Shown here: one piece after another, positions 26,688 through 35,859 of the stretch
Layout: each line of letters starts with the position of its first letter
Position numbering within the stretch: position 1 is the stretch's first letter
Assembly: GCF_016587435.1 (NCBI RefSeq)
Contig: NZ_BNJJ01000003.1
Coordinates: forward strand, 372,001 to 436,000
Length of the DNA: 64,000 nt
Direction of reading: 5' to 3'
DNA from: Dictyobacter formicarum
Lineage (GTDB): Bacteria > Chloroflexota > Ktedonobacteria > Ktedonobacterales > Ktedonobacteraceae
Notes under the pieces: model-generated
Seen by the model: only the letters and a program-made list of their open reading frames with translations
Databases searched by the model: none
What the model was told of the DNA's origin: nothing
Made by a program: the position numbers and the translations under genes

Positions 26688-29009
26688 CTAATCTATTGGC
26701 AACGCTGAGGGTGGCGATTCTATATGGCTGCCGCGCAGTTGCGAACGAACCAGGCGGATTTCGTCGTAGGAGTAGTCGTCCCCCAGGTGTTCTTTGATGG
26801 GCTTGAGTTTGGCATCACCGATCTCCTGTATCGCTTGCACAATGACGTTATAGTGCTCAGCTTCTACTAGATTGCTTAGGTCGATCTGTTCGCCTTCTTC
26901 CAGCGCTACGCTCAGGTACTCTAAAACAGTAGAGGGATGGCGATCGCAGGCCTGGGCGATCTCCTGCAGCGTAAATCCCTGCTGGGCCAGACCAACGGCA
27001 TTGCGACGCATATACTGAGCCGAGCGTGAAGTTGACCTGGCTGGCTCAGCAGGTTTCTGAACAGAGGACTGCTGAACAGGTACCAGATCGGGATATTGCT
27101 GCATATAAGCTTTGATTTCATCGGTGAAAGGTGCGTAGTAAGATTGTAGCTTTTTTTGTCCGACACCTGGAATCTTTAAGAATTCAGCCTCGCTGGTTGG
27201 CAGATTCTGAACCATCGCAAGTAAGGCCATATCGGTAAAAACTACATAGGGTGGCACGGCCAGTTCATCAGCCAGGTTTTTACGTAAGGTACGCAGGCTC
27301 TGCAACAGTGCAGTCTGATTGGCATTCAATGGATTGCTATCAGCGGTGCCCACGACAGTAGGAGACTGACTATAGGTCGGCCGGGCCTCCACCTTGAGAT
27401 AGAACTCAACATGACCTTTGAGCAGTTTCAGAGAATTGGCATTTAAGTGATAAGTAGGGTAACCATCGCGACGTTCTGTCAAAAAACCTTGCTGCAGCAG
27501 TGTATGGCCAATCGTCACCCACTCATCACGACTATATTGTTTACCGCAACCATAGGTTGAAAGTTGATTATGACGATAATCACGGATTTTCTGGGTATTT
27601 GCTCCACGTAGGATATCAATGATATGATTGAGCCCAAAGCGTTCACGGGTCAGATGAACACAGGTCAGGAATTTCTGCGCATCCTCTGTCCGGTCCTCGG
27701 TCTCTATTGACTGCGTGCAATTATCACAATTATTGCAGTTCTCACCTGGTAGATCTTCACTAAAGTAGCTTAATAAGAGGCGACGACGACACTGCGTGCT
27801 CTCACTGTATTTTATTACCTGCTGCAGTTGATTCAGAGCAATAATTTGCTGCTGATCATCCGCTTTCTGAGCAATAAAGTATTCTGCACGCATGCGGTCA
27901 GCATAGCTAAAAAAGAGGACGCACTCGGCTGGTTGACCATCACGACCAGCACGGCCAGACTCTTGATAGTAACCTTCCAGATTTTTCGGTAAGTCGTAGT
28001 GGATGACGGCCCGCACGTCTGGTTTGGCAATCCCCATGCCAAAGGCAATCGTGGCCACCAGCACAGGCACATCATCGCGGATAAAGCGTTCTTGATGCTC
28101 TGCACGCACTTTGGAGGAGAGACCAGCATGGTAGGGCAAATTGGTAATACCATCTTCATGGAGATCGGCGCTCAGTTTCTCTACTCCTGAGCGGCTCAGA
28201 CAATAGATGATGATCGACTCACCCTGTTTCTGGCGTAGGATCTCTACCAGTTCTGCATAAGATCCTTTGTGTTTTTTGCGTACTTCATATGAGAGGTTCG
28301 GGCGGTTAAAACTGGCAATATGGACGATGGGCTGGCGTAATTTTAATTGTTCAAGAATATCATGCCGCACGCGCGCAGTGGCCGTCGCGGTAAGCGCCAG
28401 TATGGGTAATTCAGGGAAACGGTTGCGCAGCGTGCCTATTTGACGATACTCAGGGCGAAAATCATGTCCCCATTCACTGACACAGTGAGCTTCGTCCACA
28501 GCTAGCAAGGCCAGACCAATGGTTTTATTAACATGTTCAAGGAACGCGAGAAAACTGGGCTTCAATAGGCGCTCGGGAGCCACATAGAGTAGTTTGATCT
28601 GCCCATTCATTGCCGCTCGCTCACGACGGGCACATTCTTCATACGGCAATGAGCTGTTCACAAATGTTGCTTCGATACCATTGGCTTGTAAACGGCTAAC
28701 CTGGTCCTGCATTAAGGCGATCAAAGGGGAGACAACGATGGTCAATCCCGGCAATAGCAAAGCCGGTAGCTGGTAGGTTAGAGACTTACCGCCACCAGTC
28801 GGCATCAACACTAGCATATCCTGCTGTTCTAATACCGCTTCAACAACATCTTTTTGTCCTGGCCGAAACGTATCATATCCGAAATACTGTTTTAGTGCTT
28901 GATCGACATGCAACAATTTCAATATACTCCCTACTCCGTATAAATTCTCCGCGCACCCAACTTCATACCCAGATGCCCGCTCATGCTGCTGGCAGGCAGT
29001 AAAAAGCAT
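26688..29009 (-). CDS. recQ: ATP-dependent DNA helicase RecQ
   Basis: Superfamily 2 3'-5' helicase for recombinational repair. Walker A is LMPTGGGKSLT, the DEAH box VDEAHCVSEWGHDFRPEYRQ, motif VI GRAGRDGQPAECVLFFS, and the RQC zinc site CRRRLLLSYF...CNNCDNC. An HRDC domain (LQSLRTLRKNLADELAVPPYVVFTD to KIPGVGQKKL) and a C-terminal helix-turn-helix (FTLQEIAQACDRHPSTVLEYL) follow. The ATG at 29009 has no good ribosome site and adds about 30 odd residues; TTG codons at 28922, 28916 or 28913 just after GGGAG are a likely alternative start, giving LHVDQALKQYFGYDTFRPGQ. Convergent with xylA. Confidence 0.93.
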   Translation of the reverse strand: MLFTACQQHERASGYEVGCAENLYGVGSILKLLHVDQALKQYFGYDTFRPGQKDVVEAVLEQQDMLVLMPTGGGKSLTYQLPALLLPGLTIVVSPLIALMQDQVSRLQANGIEATFVNSSLPYEECARRERAAMNGQIKLLYVAPERLLKPSFLAFLEHVNKTIGLALLAVDEAHCVSEWGHDFRPEYRQIGTLRNRFPELPILALTATATARVRHDILEQLKLRQPIVHIASFNRPNLSYEVRKKHKGSYAELVEILRQKQGESIIIYCLSRSGVEKLSADLHEDGITNLPYHAGLSSKVRAEHQERFIRDDVPVLVATIAFGMGIAKPDVRAVIHYDLPKNLEGYYQESGRAGRDGQPAECVLFFSYADRMRAEYFIAQKADDQQQIIALNQLQQVIKYSESTQCRRRLLLSYFSEDLPGENCNNCDNCTQSIETEDRTEDAQKFLTCVHLTRERFGLNHIIDILRGANTQKIRDYRHNQLSTYGCGKQYSRDEWVTIGHTLLQQGFLTERRDGYPTYHLNANSLKLLKGHVEFYLKVEARPTYSQSPTVVGTADSNPLNANQTALLQSLRTLRKNLADELAVPPYVVFTDMALLAMVQNLPTSEAEFLKIPGVGQKKLQSYYAPFTDEIKAYMQQYPDLVPVQQSSVQKPAEPARSTSRSAQYMRRNAVGLAQQGFTLQEIAQACDRHPSTVLEYLSVALEEGEQIDLSNLVEAEHYNVIVQAIQEIGDAKLKPIKEHLGDDYSYDEIRLVRSQLRGSHIESPPSALPID

Positions 29010-29413
29010 TTGGCAACGCCACTCACTCGCGGCAAGCTGCGCTCATCCAAATGAACGGCATTATATCTTTCATGCGAATCACAGTATCGCACACTAAACC
29101 ATATTTTATCAAATCATATCAAAAAGTCAATTTTGATTTATTCTTCTCTTGTGTGCTTAGTTTTTATTTTTGTCCATAAGACATTATGATTCAGTTTATA
29201 CATAAGTTAATATTATATCTTTATAATAAGGCAAAATTTTTTACGTAACAATAAGCATCCATGTCACGAGAACGGCGGGCAAGAAGATCTAAATGCCGTT
29301 CCAGTATGAAGCTAGCACGTGAATAGATAATAGAACCTATTGATTCGGACCACTACATCTACCACGTATGGTGGATGTTACGCTGTTAGAGCCTTACTCC
29401 TTATGGTTAATAG
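29010..29413. other. intergenic, AT-rich upstream region of recQ
   Basis: About 400 bases between two minus-strand genes. The 29150-29260 part is very AT-rich and could hold the recQ promoter, but no convincing pair of boxes was found. No ORF with a ribosome site and no repeat element. Confidence 0.35.
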
Positions 29414-30391
29414 CTATAAGAAGGAACTGTCAACCAAACGGCCACCTGGCTCGTAGAGCAGAATGCGTCCTTGATGCACAAGGATACTCAAGGCGTTTAC
29501 GATCTCATCTCTGCTCATCTGGGTAGAATAAGCAAGCTTTTCAATATTCTTTTGACCATCGATAGCCAGGTAAAGTTGACGTGCCCGATACTCTCCCAGA
29601 GATAAATGCTCCTGATGGTTGATGAACGGCATGTCAGTGCCATCGACACGTCGAGGGATTAGCAAGGGTAGGGCTCCCATCGAGGGCAATTTGATCGGTT
29701 GCTGAGGACCTGTCTCACTTGAGTGCCGTAATTGACCTGCCGCCTGAACATTACTACCCTGCGGATATGGGGTATTAGCATTGCCAGGCCTGATGCTTCC
29801 ACGCCGTAAAGAGGAAATTTGAGAATCCTGCCACTGCGCATTTCCAATATCTTGCCCGTTGTTGGCCTGTAGCGGTGAGACCCGAGGAGCATTGACAGAC
29901 TGCTGAGGGCCCGTTCCCCAACTGCTAGGGGGTATCGGGGTGCTAGGATTCACAGACCGCTGCGGGCCTGTAGCTTCGCGGCCCTCGGGCCGCAGTGAGG
30001 TGTTCGGTTGACGTGGACGCTCCACAACAACTTTCCTTACCTCCTGGACTAGTTCTTCTGCCTTAAATGGTTTGGTCAGGTAGGCATTTGCTCCCTGCCG
30101 CATGGCCCAAAAACGGTCAGAGGATGAGTTTTTGGAACTGACCATAATAATGGGAAGGGTGCGCCAGGCTTCCTGTGAGCGTAAATGGCGGCATACTTCA
30201 AAACCATTCATGCCTGGCAAAATAATATCCAATACCACGCATTGTGGGGCATCTTGCGCCAGCATGCGCAACCCCCCTGGCCCATCATTAGCAACTAGTA
30301 CCTGGTAACCAGCACTCTGCAAAGCTTGTTGCATGTACAAACACTGAGTAGAACTATCGTCGATTATCAGCACTTTGGGCGTAGTTACCAT
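29414..30391 (-). CDS. response regulator receiver protein with DNA-binding-like C-terminal helices
   Basis: 325 residues. Residues 1-125 are a CheY-like receiver: IIDDSS acidic pair, VVLDIILPG phospho-acceptor Asp, MVSSKNS switch Ser, YLTKPF conserved Lys. Residues about 130-245 are a disordered Pro/Gln/Ser linker with three repeats of the type TGPQ(R/Q)SVN or TGPQQPIK. The C-terminal part (GEYRARQLYLAIDGQKNIEKLAYSTQMSRDEIVNALSILVHQGRI) has the helical pattern of a small winged or DUF4388-like output domain. No histidine kinase is adjacent, so it is an orphan; it could serve type IV pilus or gliding control, but nothing here shows that. Confidence 0.85.
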   Translation of the reverse strand: MVTTPKVLIIDDSSTQCLYMQQALQSAGYQVLVANDGPGGLRMLAQDAPQCVVLDIILPGMNGFEVCRHLRSQEAWRTLPIIMVSSKNSSSDRFWAMRQGANAYLTKPFKAEELVQEVRKVVVERPRQPNTSLRPEGREATGPQRSVNPSTPIPPSSWGTGPQQSVNAPRVSPLQANNGQDIGNAQWQDSQISSLRRGSIRPGNANTPYPQGSNVQAAGQLRHSSETGPQQPIKLPSMGALPLLIPRRVDGTDMPFINHQEHLSLGEYRARQLYLAIDGQKNIEKLAYSTQMSRDEIVNALSILVHQGRILLYEPGGRLVDSSFL

Positions 30392-31045
30392 ATGCCCACC
30401 CCCATTTCGTCAATTGCTCATCCCAAGCAATCGCTACATACACTTATCTCTCTCAGCATAGATGGAAAAGTCGTCTCTAGCCACGACCTGGACAACAACG
30501 ATATAGCTTCTGCCTTAAGGATGAGATACTCTTCATAATCTAAAAAGGAGCACGACGCATATAATGTTCAAATAGAATGGGCCAGCTATATGTGTACAAG
30601 TGCACATAAAAGCAACCAGTTACTATATTGGTTAGTAAAGACCATATTACCATCCTCATAAGCATTTAGGCAAATATATAAACTCTATTTCCCCAAAATG
30701 TACCCTCTACCAGATATCCTGGTATCCTCACTTTCTTTCTCACACTTCATTTTTCACACCCATGGGTGTAGACCTGATATAGGCAGCAAAAACCATTTTG
30801 CAAAGCTAACTGCATACTTATGGGGGATTACGATTGCTGGCAAATACACTAATTCAAAAATGACTGGCCCGGCGATAGTATGGTAAAAAAACATATGATA
30901 CGATAAAATACAAAAAGCTAAATGTATATCGGCCTCTATAGGGAAAGGATTCATAAAACTGCATTCACATATACAAATTCACTAGATGATGAACCGTTAT
31001 TATTTATGCTTGTCTTTATACTTTTACAGGATAGGAGATCGCTGT
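30392..31045. other. divergent intergenic region with a small perfect palindrome
   Basis: About 650 AT-rich bases between the response regulator (-) and a membrane protein gene (+). ACACCCATGGGTGT at 30756-30769 is a perfect 14-bp palindrome of operator size. No ORF has a ribosome site; promoters for both genes are expected here but not clearly identified. Confidence 0.35.
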
Positions 31046-32281
31046 ATGGCTCGCTCAGAAGTCCATTCAACGTCATCTGCCACATTGGATAAGCTGGCAC
31101 TGGCACCACAGGGTGTGCAAGAACGTCGGTTACGCCGCATCAGTGCCTGGCTCTTGCTCTTTTTTTTGCTCCAGGGTGAATTGGGAGCCGTTTGGGATCG
31201 AGAATGGCATGCCTATGTCGGACGCGATCAGTTCTGGACTCCACCACATACGTTGATTTATTCTTGCGTGGCTGGTGCGGGCCTGTTGGCTCTGGCTGTC
31301 GTGCTGGTGGAAACGTTTCGCTATCGACACCATGTTCCAGGAGTAGATGATACTTCGACGGTACCTGTTCTCCATTTCTTTCATGCTCCGCTCGGCTTTA
31401 GCGTGCTTGGTTTTGGAGCGTTGCTGGCGCTGATCGCGGCCCCCCTGGATAATTACTGGCACGAATTATATGGCATCGATATCGCGTTGTGGGCACCTTT
31501 TCATATGATGGGGGTAACCGGTGGTCTGATTGGCATGCTAGGTATGGTCTATGTATTTGCCTCAGAGGCAGCCATCGAGCGTCAATCCGGCAGCACACCA
31601 CGCCGCTTCCTGGGTCTAACCGCGCTAGAGTTGGGTATCATCATGGCCATGGGTAGCATTATGAATTATGTGCTGACTGGCTTCTTGCAGTTTCCGGTAA
31701 TCACCATTGGTACAATCCATATCTCTACCTATCCGCTACCACTGGTAGCAGGCTGCGTAATGTTTATGCTGGCAGCGTTGCGTACGACCCAAAAAGTGGG
31801 TATTGCCACCTTTTTAACGTTCATCCTTTTTTTGCATACTCTTGTAGTAGAACTCTTTGTACCCTGGGCCATTCGCACTGCGGTAGAGCAACAGGATATT
31901 CCTTACCGCCTGGCCAACCAGATTCCTGAATTCCGCCTGGATTATGCCTTGCTACCGGCCGCCTTTCTGCTTTCGGCGGTGATCCTCGACGTTGTGGCCT
32001 ATCGCCGAGCTCGCAAAACTGGTAGCCCGAATAGTCCTATGCTTCAGACAATTATCCAGGGAGCGATAGTCACATTACCAATCGTCCTCTTCACTCCATT
32101 GATTCTGCGTGATTATACTCCTTATGCACCAGTTTTCTTACCCGAAAAAGGGGTGCCATTTGATCCTGTTCAGATGGCTGGCATCGTTATCATCTCATTA
32201 TTGATTGCCATGGCTATAGGAGCACTAGGTGCGTGGTTAGGCGAAGATTTTGGAGATATCTGGCGCTGGAGTAAGCGCTAA
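31046..32281 (+). CDS. polytopic membrane protein of unknown function
   Basis: 411 residues from the ATG at 31046, chosen because TAGGAG lies eight bases before it. About ten hydrophobic helices run through the protein, starting with LRRISAWLLLFFLLQGELGAVWDREWH. His and Trp residues are conserved-looking near helix ends (DREWHAYVGRD, PPHTLIY, DNYWHELYGID, APFHMMG), which could suggest a metal or quinone site, but this is speculative. The next gene, 18 bases downstream, encodes a YtkA/FixH-like protein, a family often found with copper proteins and oxidases; a copper link is therefore a weak inference. Confidence 0.8.
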   Translation: MARSEVHSTSSATLDKLALAPQGVQERRLRRISAWLLLFFLLQGELGAVWDREWHAYVGRDQFWTPPHTLIYSCVAGAGLLALAVVLVETFRYRHHVPGVDDTSTVPVLHFFHAPLGFSVLGFGALLALIAAPLDNYWHELYGIDIALWAPFHMMGVTGGLIGMLGMVYVFASEAAIERQSGSTPRRFLGLTALELGIIMAMGSIMNYVLTGFLQFPVITIGTIHISTYPLPLVAGCVMFMLAALRTTQKVGIATFLTFILFLHTLVVELFVPWAIRTAVEQQDIPYRLANQIPEFRLDYALLPAAFLLSAVILDVVAYRRARKTGSPNSPMLQTIIQGAIVTLPIVLFTPLILRDYTPYAPVFLPEKGVPFDPVQMAGIVIISLLIAMAIGALGAWLGEDFGDIWRWSKR

Positions 32282-32299
32282 GAAACATGAGGTTTTGCT

Positions 32300-32866
32300 A
32301 TGTACAAAGTGCTTCGTACGCTTACACGCCTCAGCTTAATCTGGATCAGCCTGCTCATTCTGATGGCGGGCAGCGCCAGTGCAGCAAGCAAACCAGCACG
32401 CACAGATACGGTGGCCGCCGGTGCCTATATTATCAACGTTAACCTTTCCAAAGATCCGCCATATGTGGACGAAGCGTTTGATGTGACCATTGTGCCACAC
32501 AATAGCTCACTGAAGCTGAGTGGAAAAGTAATCATGCAACCAGGGCCCGGTACCGATGGGATAGAGATACCGACTACACTACAGGCGGTTGGTGATAAAG
32601 AAGGCAGTCTACGAGCCAGCGTCCACATTCCTGTTCAGGGTGTCTGGAATATCGTTGTCCAGTTAGAAGGTCCCCAGGGACCTGGTCAAGCCAGCATACC
32701 CGTCACAGTTGGTGCACCTGGAGCCATGCAACCCTGGCTGGCCTGGTTGATCGGAGCGTCCCCGCTCGTCTTCATAGCCGTCTGGATCGCTACCCAGCAT
32801 CGCTATCGTCGCTCCCTGCTCACGCCACAACCAATAGAAGCAGCAAAGATGCAAGAAAGAGTATGA
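32300..32866 (+). CDS. membrane-anchored YtkA/FixH-like protein
   Basis: 188 residues: signal peptide (LIWISLLILMAGSASA), an extracytoplasmic beta domain (about 35-135; NLSKDPPYVDEAFDVTIVPHNSSLKLSGKVIMQPG, ending VWNIVVQLEGPQGPGQASIPV) and one C-terminal membrane helix (WLAWLIGASPLVFIAVWIA) with a short cytosolic tail. The fold pattern resembles YtkA-like and FixH domains. It forms a two-gene operon with the polytopic membrane protein upstream and probably acts with it at the cell surface. Confidence 0.78.
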   Translation: MYKVLRTLTRLSLIWISLLILMAGSASAASKPARTDTVAAGAYIINVNLSKDPPYVDEAFDVTIVPHNSSLKLSGKVIMQPGPGTDGIEIPTTLQAVGDKEGSLRASVHIPVQGVWNIVVQLEGPQGPGQASIPVTVGAPGAMQPWLAWLIGASPLVFIAVWIATQHRYRRSLLTPQPIEAAKMQERV

Positions 32867-32889
32867 TTCCCAGGGATCTTGGGAATCAT
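32863..32889 (+). terminator. hairpin overlapping the stop codon of the YtkA-like gene
   Basis: ATGATTCCCA pairs with TGGGAATCAT around a 7-nt loop and includes the TGA stop. No T-run, so it may only be a weak terminator or 3'-end stabiliser. Confidence 0.5.
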
Positions 32890-32906
32890 GCCGATCCTTT
32901 GTGGAG

Positions 32907-33113
32907 GGGCGCATGCGCGCCCTTACAGGTGTAGGTTTTTCAGGGGCGTAGCCCCTGAGACCCCTGATGCCGCCCTGCGGGCGGCACGGAGAGGGAGGAG
33001 GAGTTGGGGGCACAGCCCCCAATCCCCCAGTCAAGGGGCTCTCCGCCCCTTGCATCCCCGCTTTTCCGGCGCGAATCCAAAAAACCTATACCTGTAAGGC
33101 GTATGCGCGCCCC
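32907..33113. mobile_element. miniature inverted-repeat element with ~33-bp terminal repeats
   Basis: The ends GGGGCGCATGCGCGCCC-TTACAGGTGTAGGTTTTT and, on the other strand, GGGGCGCGCATACGCC-TTACAGGTATAGGTTTTTT are inverted repeats of about 33 bp. Between them four short GC hairpins follow one another: CAGGGGC/GCCCCTG, GCCGCCC/GGGCGGC, TTGGGGGC/GCCCCCAA and CAAGGGGC/GCCCCTTG. No coding capacity, so it would need a transposase in trans. It directly adjoins palindromic element D. Confidence 0.8.
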
Positions 33114-33377
33114 TGACGATTCGCACCTGCGGCGTTCAAAGTAGTTTTTATTGTTGATGCGGAATGTACAAAAAGTGCATATTCTGCATTAACAATAAAA
33201 AAGGATGCGGGTGCGTGCGCACCTCCCGTGCTCGGGATGTCCTTTCACTGCTAGTGCAGCAGACGCGCGAATGCGCGTCTGCTGCACTAGCAGTGAAAAA
33301 GAGAGTGGGGACGCCTGCGTTCCCCAGGCCCAGGGGCGCTCTGCTTCCTATCATGATGGGAAGCAGAGCACTCTCTT
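33114..33377. repeat. palindromic intergenic element, copy D (two long palindromes)
   Basis: The conserved module in reverse (CTGACGATTCGCACCTGCGG, 33114-33133) leads to an imperfect palindrome at 33145-33201. Then come GGGTGCGTGCGCACC, a second palindrome with perfect 26-bp arms (33243-33268, 33273-33298; tip ACGCGC) and a final hairpin pair (33299-33377) in which AAGAGAGTG pairs with CACTCTCTT around CTCTGCTTCC/GGAAGCAGAG. It lies between convergent genes and ends 21 bases before the acetoacetyl-CoA synthetase stop codon. Confidence 0.82.
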
Positions 33378-33397
33378 AATGAGTAGAACCACTAGAA

Positions 33398-35386
33398 TTA
33401 GCCGTTTTTTTCTTTAACACGTTGGGCGATATCCAGGAAGTAGTTAAAGGCCTGAGGATTGCTGAGAGCATCGATGCTGACAGCTTTTTCAACCGAGATG
33501 CCCATCAAGAGCTTTTTAACGGGTACCTCCAGTTTTTTGCCACTCAGGGTGCGCGGAACTTCCTGAATAGCCAGGATCTCGTCGGGAACGTGATGGGGCG
33601 AGATATGGACGCGCAAGGATTGCTTGATCTTTGTTTTGAGTGCCTCATCTAGCTGAGCGCCGTTGCGCAGGACAACGAACAGGGGCAAATAATAATTCCC
33701 GCGCGGCAACTCAACACCAACGATCAAACTATCCATAATTTCTGGCAGGCTTTCGACTATGCGATAGATCTCGCTGCTCCCCATTCGAATACCCATGCGA
33801 TTAATGGTGGAGTCGGAACGGCCATAGATGACGGCGCTCCCTTCAGGGGTAATGCGAATCCAGTCGCCATGCCGCCAGATGCCAGGATACTGCGCAAAGT
33901 AGCTTTCCAGGTAGCGCTGCTGATCAGGATCGTTCCAAAAATAGAGGGGCATAGAGGGCAATGGTTCTGTCACTACCAGCTCTCCAACCTCATCAATCAG
34001 AGGGTGGCCCTCTTCGTCGAAAGACTGAACATTGGCACCCAGTGAACGACACTGAAGCTCTCCGGCGCGGACAGGAAGCAGGATGCAACCTGTGATGAAT
34101 GCGGAACAAACATCGGTGCCACCACTGACAGAAGCCACCCATAGATCTGCTTTCACATGCTCATAAATCCAATGGAAGCCTTCCGGTGGCAGAGGAGAAC
34201 CAGTTGAACCCAGACCGCGCAGATGGCTAAGATCATAGGTTCGTCCCGGCTCTATCTCAGCCTTCATACAAGATGCCATATAGCTGGCGCTGGTACCAAA
34301 GAAGGTCATCTGGCTCTCCTGCGCAAAACGCCAGAGCGTTTCAATATTAGGATAGCCTGGACTACCATCATAAAGGAGTATGACCGCTCCTACTAGCAGG
34401 CCACCAACCAGGAAATTCCACATCATCCAGCCAGTAGTAGTAAACCAGAAGAAGCGATCTCCGGCCTTGATGTCTACATCCAGTGCCAGGGCCTTAAGAT
34501 GCTCTAGTAGAATACCACCATGTCCCTGCACAATCGCTTTAGGCAGACCAGTTGTTCCTGATGAGTAGAGGACCCAGAGTGGATGGGCAAAGGGAACCTG
34601 CTCAAAAACCAGTTCTGCTTCTTCGCGCAACAGCTCTGACCAGAGAAAACCATTGGGGATATCTTCAGCCGAGGCATCAGTATGTAAATAAGGAACCAGC
34701 ACGATTTTTTGCAGCGTCGGCAATTCGCGTTGCAGCTCTTTCACCACGGCCAGGCGATCGAAGGTTTTGCCATTATATTGATAGCCATCTACCGCAAAGA
34801 GGACGGTCGGCTCAATCTGTTTGAAACGATCAATGACGCTGCTGGTACCAAAATCAGGAGAACAACTGGACCAGGTCGCGCCGATGCTGGCACAGGCCAG
34901 AAAAGCGGTGATAGCCTCAGGAATGTCTGGTAGATAGGCCACAACACGGTCGCCCACCTGCACTCCCATAGCGCGCAGAGAATGGGCCACGGCGCCAACA
35001 TTGCGTGTTAGTTCCTGCCAGGAGATTTCTGTCAGGCCATGCCGTTCAGATTGAAATATCATCGCCGGTCGCTCGGCAGTAGCCCGGCGAAAAACATGCT
35101 CGGCATAATTGAGTTTCGATCCCGGAAACCAATCCGCTCCGGGCATCTTGCGCTCAAGAAGAATCTGGCTATATGGCTGTGAAGCCTGAATTTGAAAATA
35201 AGACCAGATGGAGGCCCAGAAATCCTCCAGTTGCTCAACAGACCAGCGCCAGAGCTCTTCACGATTTTCAAAATGCAGGCCACGGCTCTGTGTTAGCCAA
35301 TGCATATATTGCGATATATTTGCTTCACGCTTGTCTTTTTCAGATGGGGACCAGAGAGGCTGATCTTTGCCCAATGGAATTTCCAT
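33398..35386 (-). CDS. acetoacetyl-CoA synthetase
   Basis: 662 residues from the ATG at 35386; longer forms (ATG at 35392, or an ORF from 35476) are possible, since GAAAGG fits either nearby ATG only roughly. The AMP-forming adenylation core is seen in WVLYSSGTTGLPKAIVQGHGG (P-loop), the YGRSDSTINRMGIRMGSSEIYRIV hinge and SGKKLEVPVKKLL with the catalytic Lys region. SKLNYAEHVFRRAT and PLWSPSEKDKREANISQYM are typical of acetoacetyl-CoA synthetases rather than acetyl-CoA synthetases. It activates acetoacetate for polymer or ketone use. Single gene. Confidence 0.9.
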   Translation of the reverse strand: MEIPLGKDQPLWSPSEKDKREANISQYMHWLTQSRGLHFENREELWRWSVEQLEDFWASIWSYFQIQASQPYSQILLERKMPGADWFPGSKLNYAEHVFRRATAERPAMIFQSERHGLTEISWQELTRNVGAVAHSLRAMGVQVGDRVVAYLPDIPEAITAFLACASIGATWSSCSPDFGTSSVIDRFKQIEPTVLFAVDGYQYNGKTFDRLAVVKELQRELPTLQKIVLVPYLHTDASAEDIPNGFLWSELLREEAELVFEQVPFAHPLWVLYSSGTTGLPKAIVQGHGGILLEHLKALALDVDIKAGDRFFWFTTTGWMMWNFLVGGLLVGAVILLYDGSPGYPNIETLWRFAQESQMTFFGTSASYMASCMKAEIEPGRTYDLSHLRGLGSTGSPLPPEGFHWIYEHVKADLWVASVSGGTDVCSAFITGCILLPVRAGELQCRSLGANVQSFDEEGHPLIDEVGELVVTEPLPSMPLYFWNDPDQQRYLESYFAQYPGIWRHGDWIRITPEGSAVIYGRSDSTINRMGIRMGSSEIYRIVESLPEIMDSLIVGVELPRGNYYLPLFVVLRNGAQLDEALKTKIKQSLRVHISPHHVPDEILAIQEVPRTLSGKKLEVPVKKLLMGISVEKAVSIDALSNPQAFNYFLDIAQRVKEKNG

Positions 35387-35524
35387 AATCATGCTGCCTT
35401 TCTTTATAAACATTGCAGTATGGGTGGCTCTGGTAACTAATAAGATTTGAATGAACACAATGCTTTTCTCATTCAACTTTATTATATCCTATCTACATGC
35501 TGTTTATTTAGCAGCGCGCCAGAC

Positions 35525-35744
35525 TTCCCCGCACCAGGATATTCTGGCTTCCCCCGGGGCGCTGACGCCGCCTGTGCCTTTTTTATACGTTGGTGCCGCA
35601 TTAGCGCTTTGCGCTAATGCGGCACCAACGTATAAAAAACCTTTTGAGCGCTGTAAGCGCGTAGCGTCAGGAGCCGAAGGCGCGAAACATCTGGCTTTCA
35701 GACACATTCTAAATTTTGTTTGTGCGCCGCGGGCGCGAACCGTC
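35525..35744. repeat. palindromic intergenic element, copy E
   Basis: GGGGCGCTGACGCC (35557-35570) precedes a palindrome with perfect 29-bp arms (35579-35607, 35611-35639; loop TTT; tip TTAGCGC). The conserved module TTTTGAGCGCTGTAAGCGCG...CGTCAGGAGCCG follows (35642-35687), then the terminal repeat CTTTCAGACACATTCT (35695-35710), identical in pattern to copy C. A second partial module (GTGCGCCGCGGGCGCGAACC) lies at 35722-35742. The left end is not clear. It lies between divergent genes, just upstream of the esterase promoter. Confidence 0.87.
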
Positions 35745-35772
35745 TTTTAGCGTTAGCTAGCCAAAATTTCAT

Positions 35773-35801
35773 TTGACAGGCCCTATCCATGAGATTATCA
35801 T
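35773..35801 (+). promoter_or_regulatory. strong sigma70-type promoter of the esterase gene
   Basis: A perfect TTGACA (35773-35778), a 17-base spacer and TATCAT (35796-35801). The start codon at 35860 gives a leader of about 50 nt. Its position excludes the longer ORF that begins at 35773. Confidence 0.7.
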
Positions 35802-35859
35802 TAACCTTATATTTAAGGTGCTCTATTGTATTCGCGATGGTAAGAAAGAGAAGAGATTC

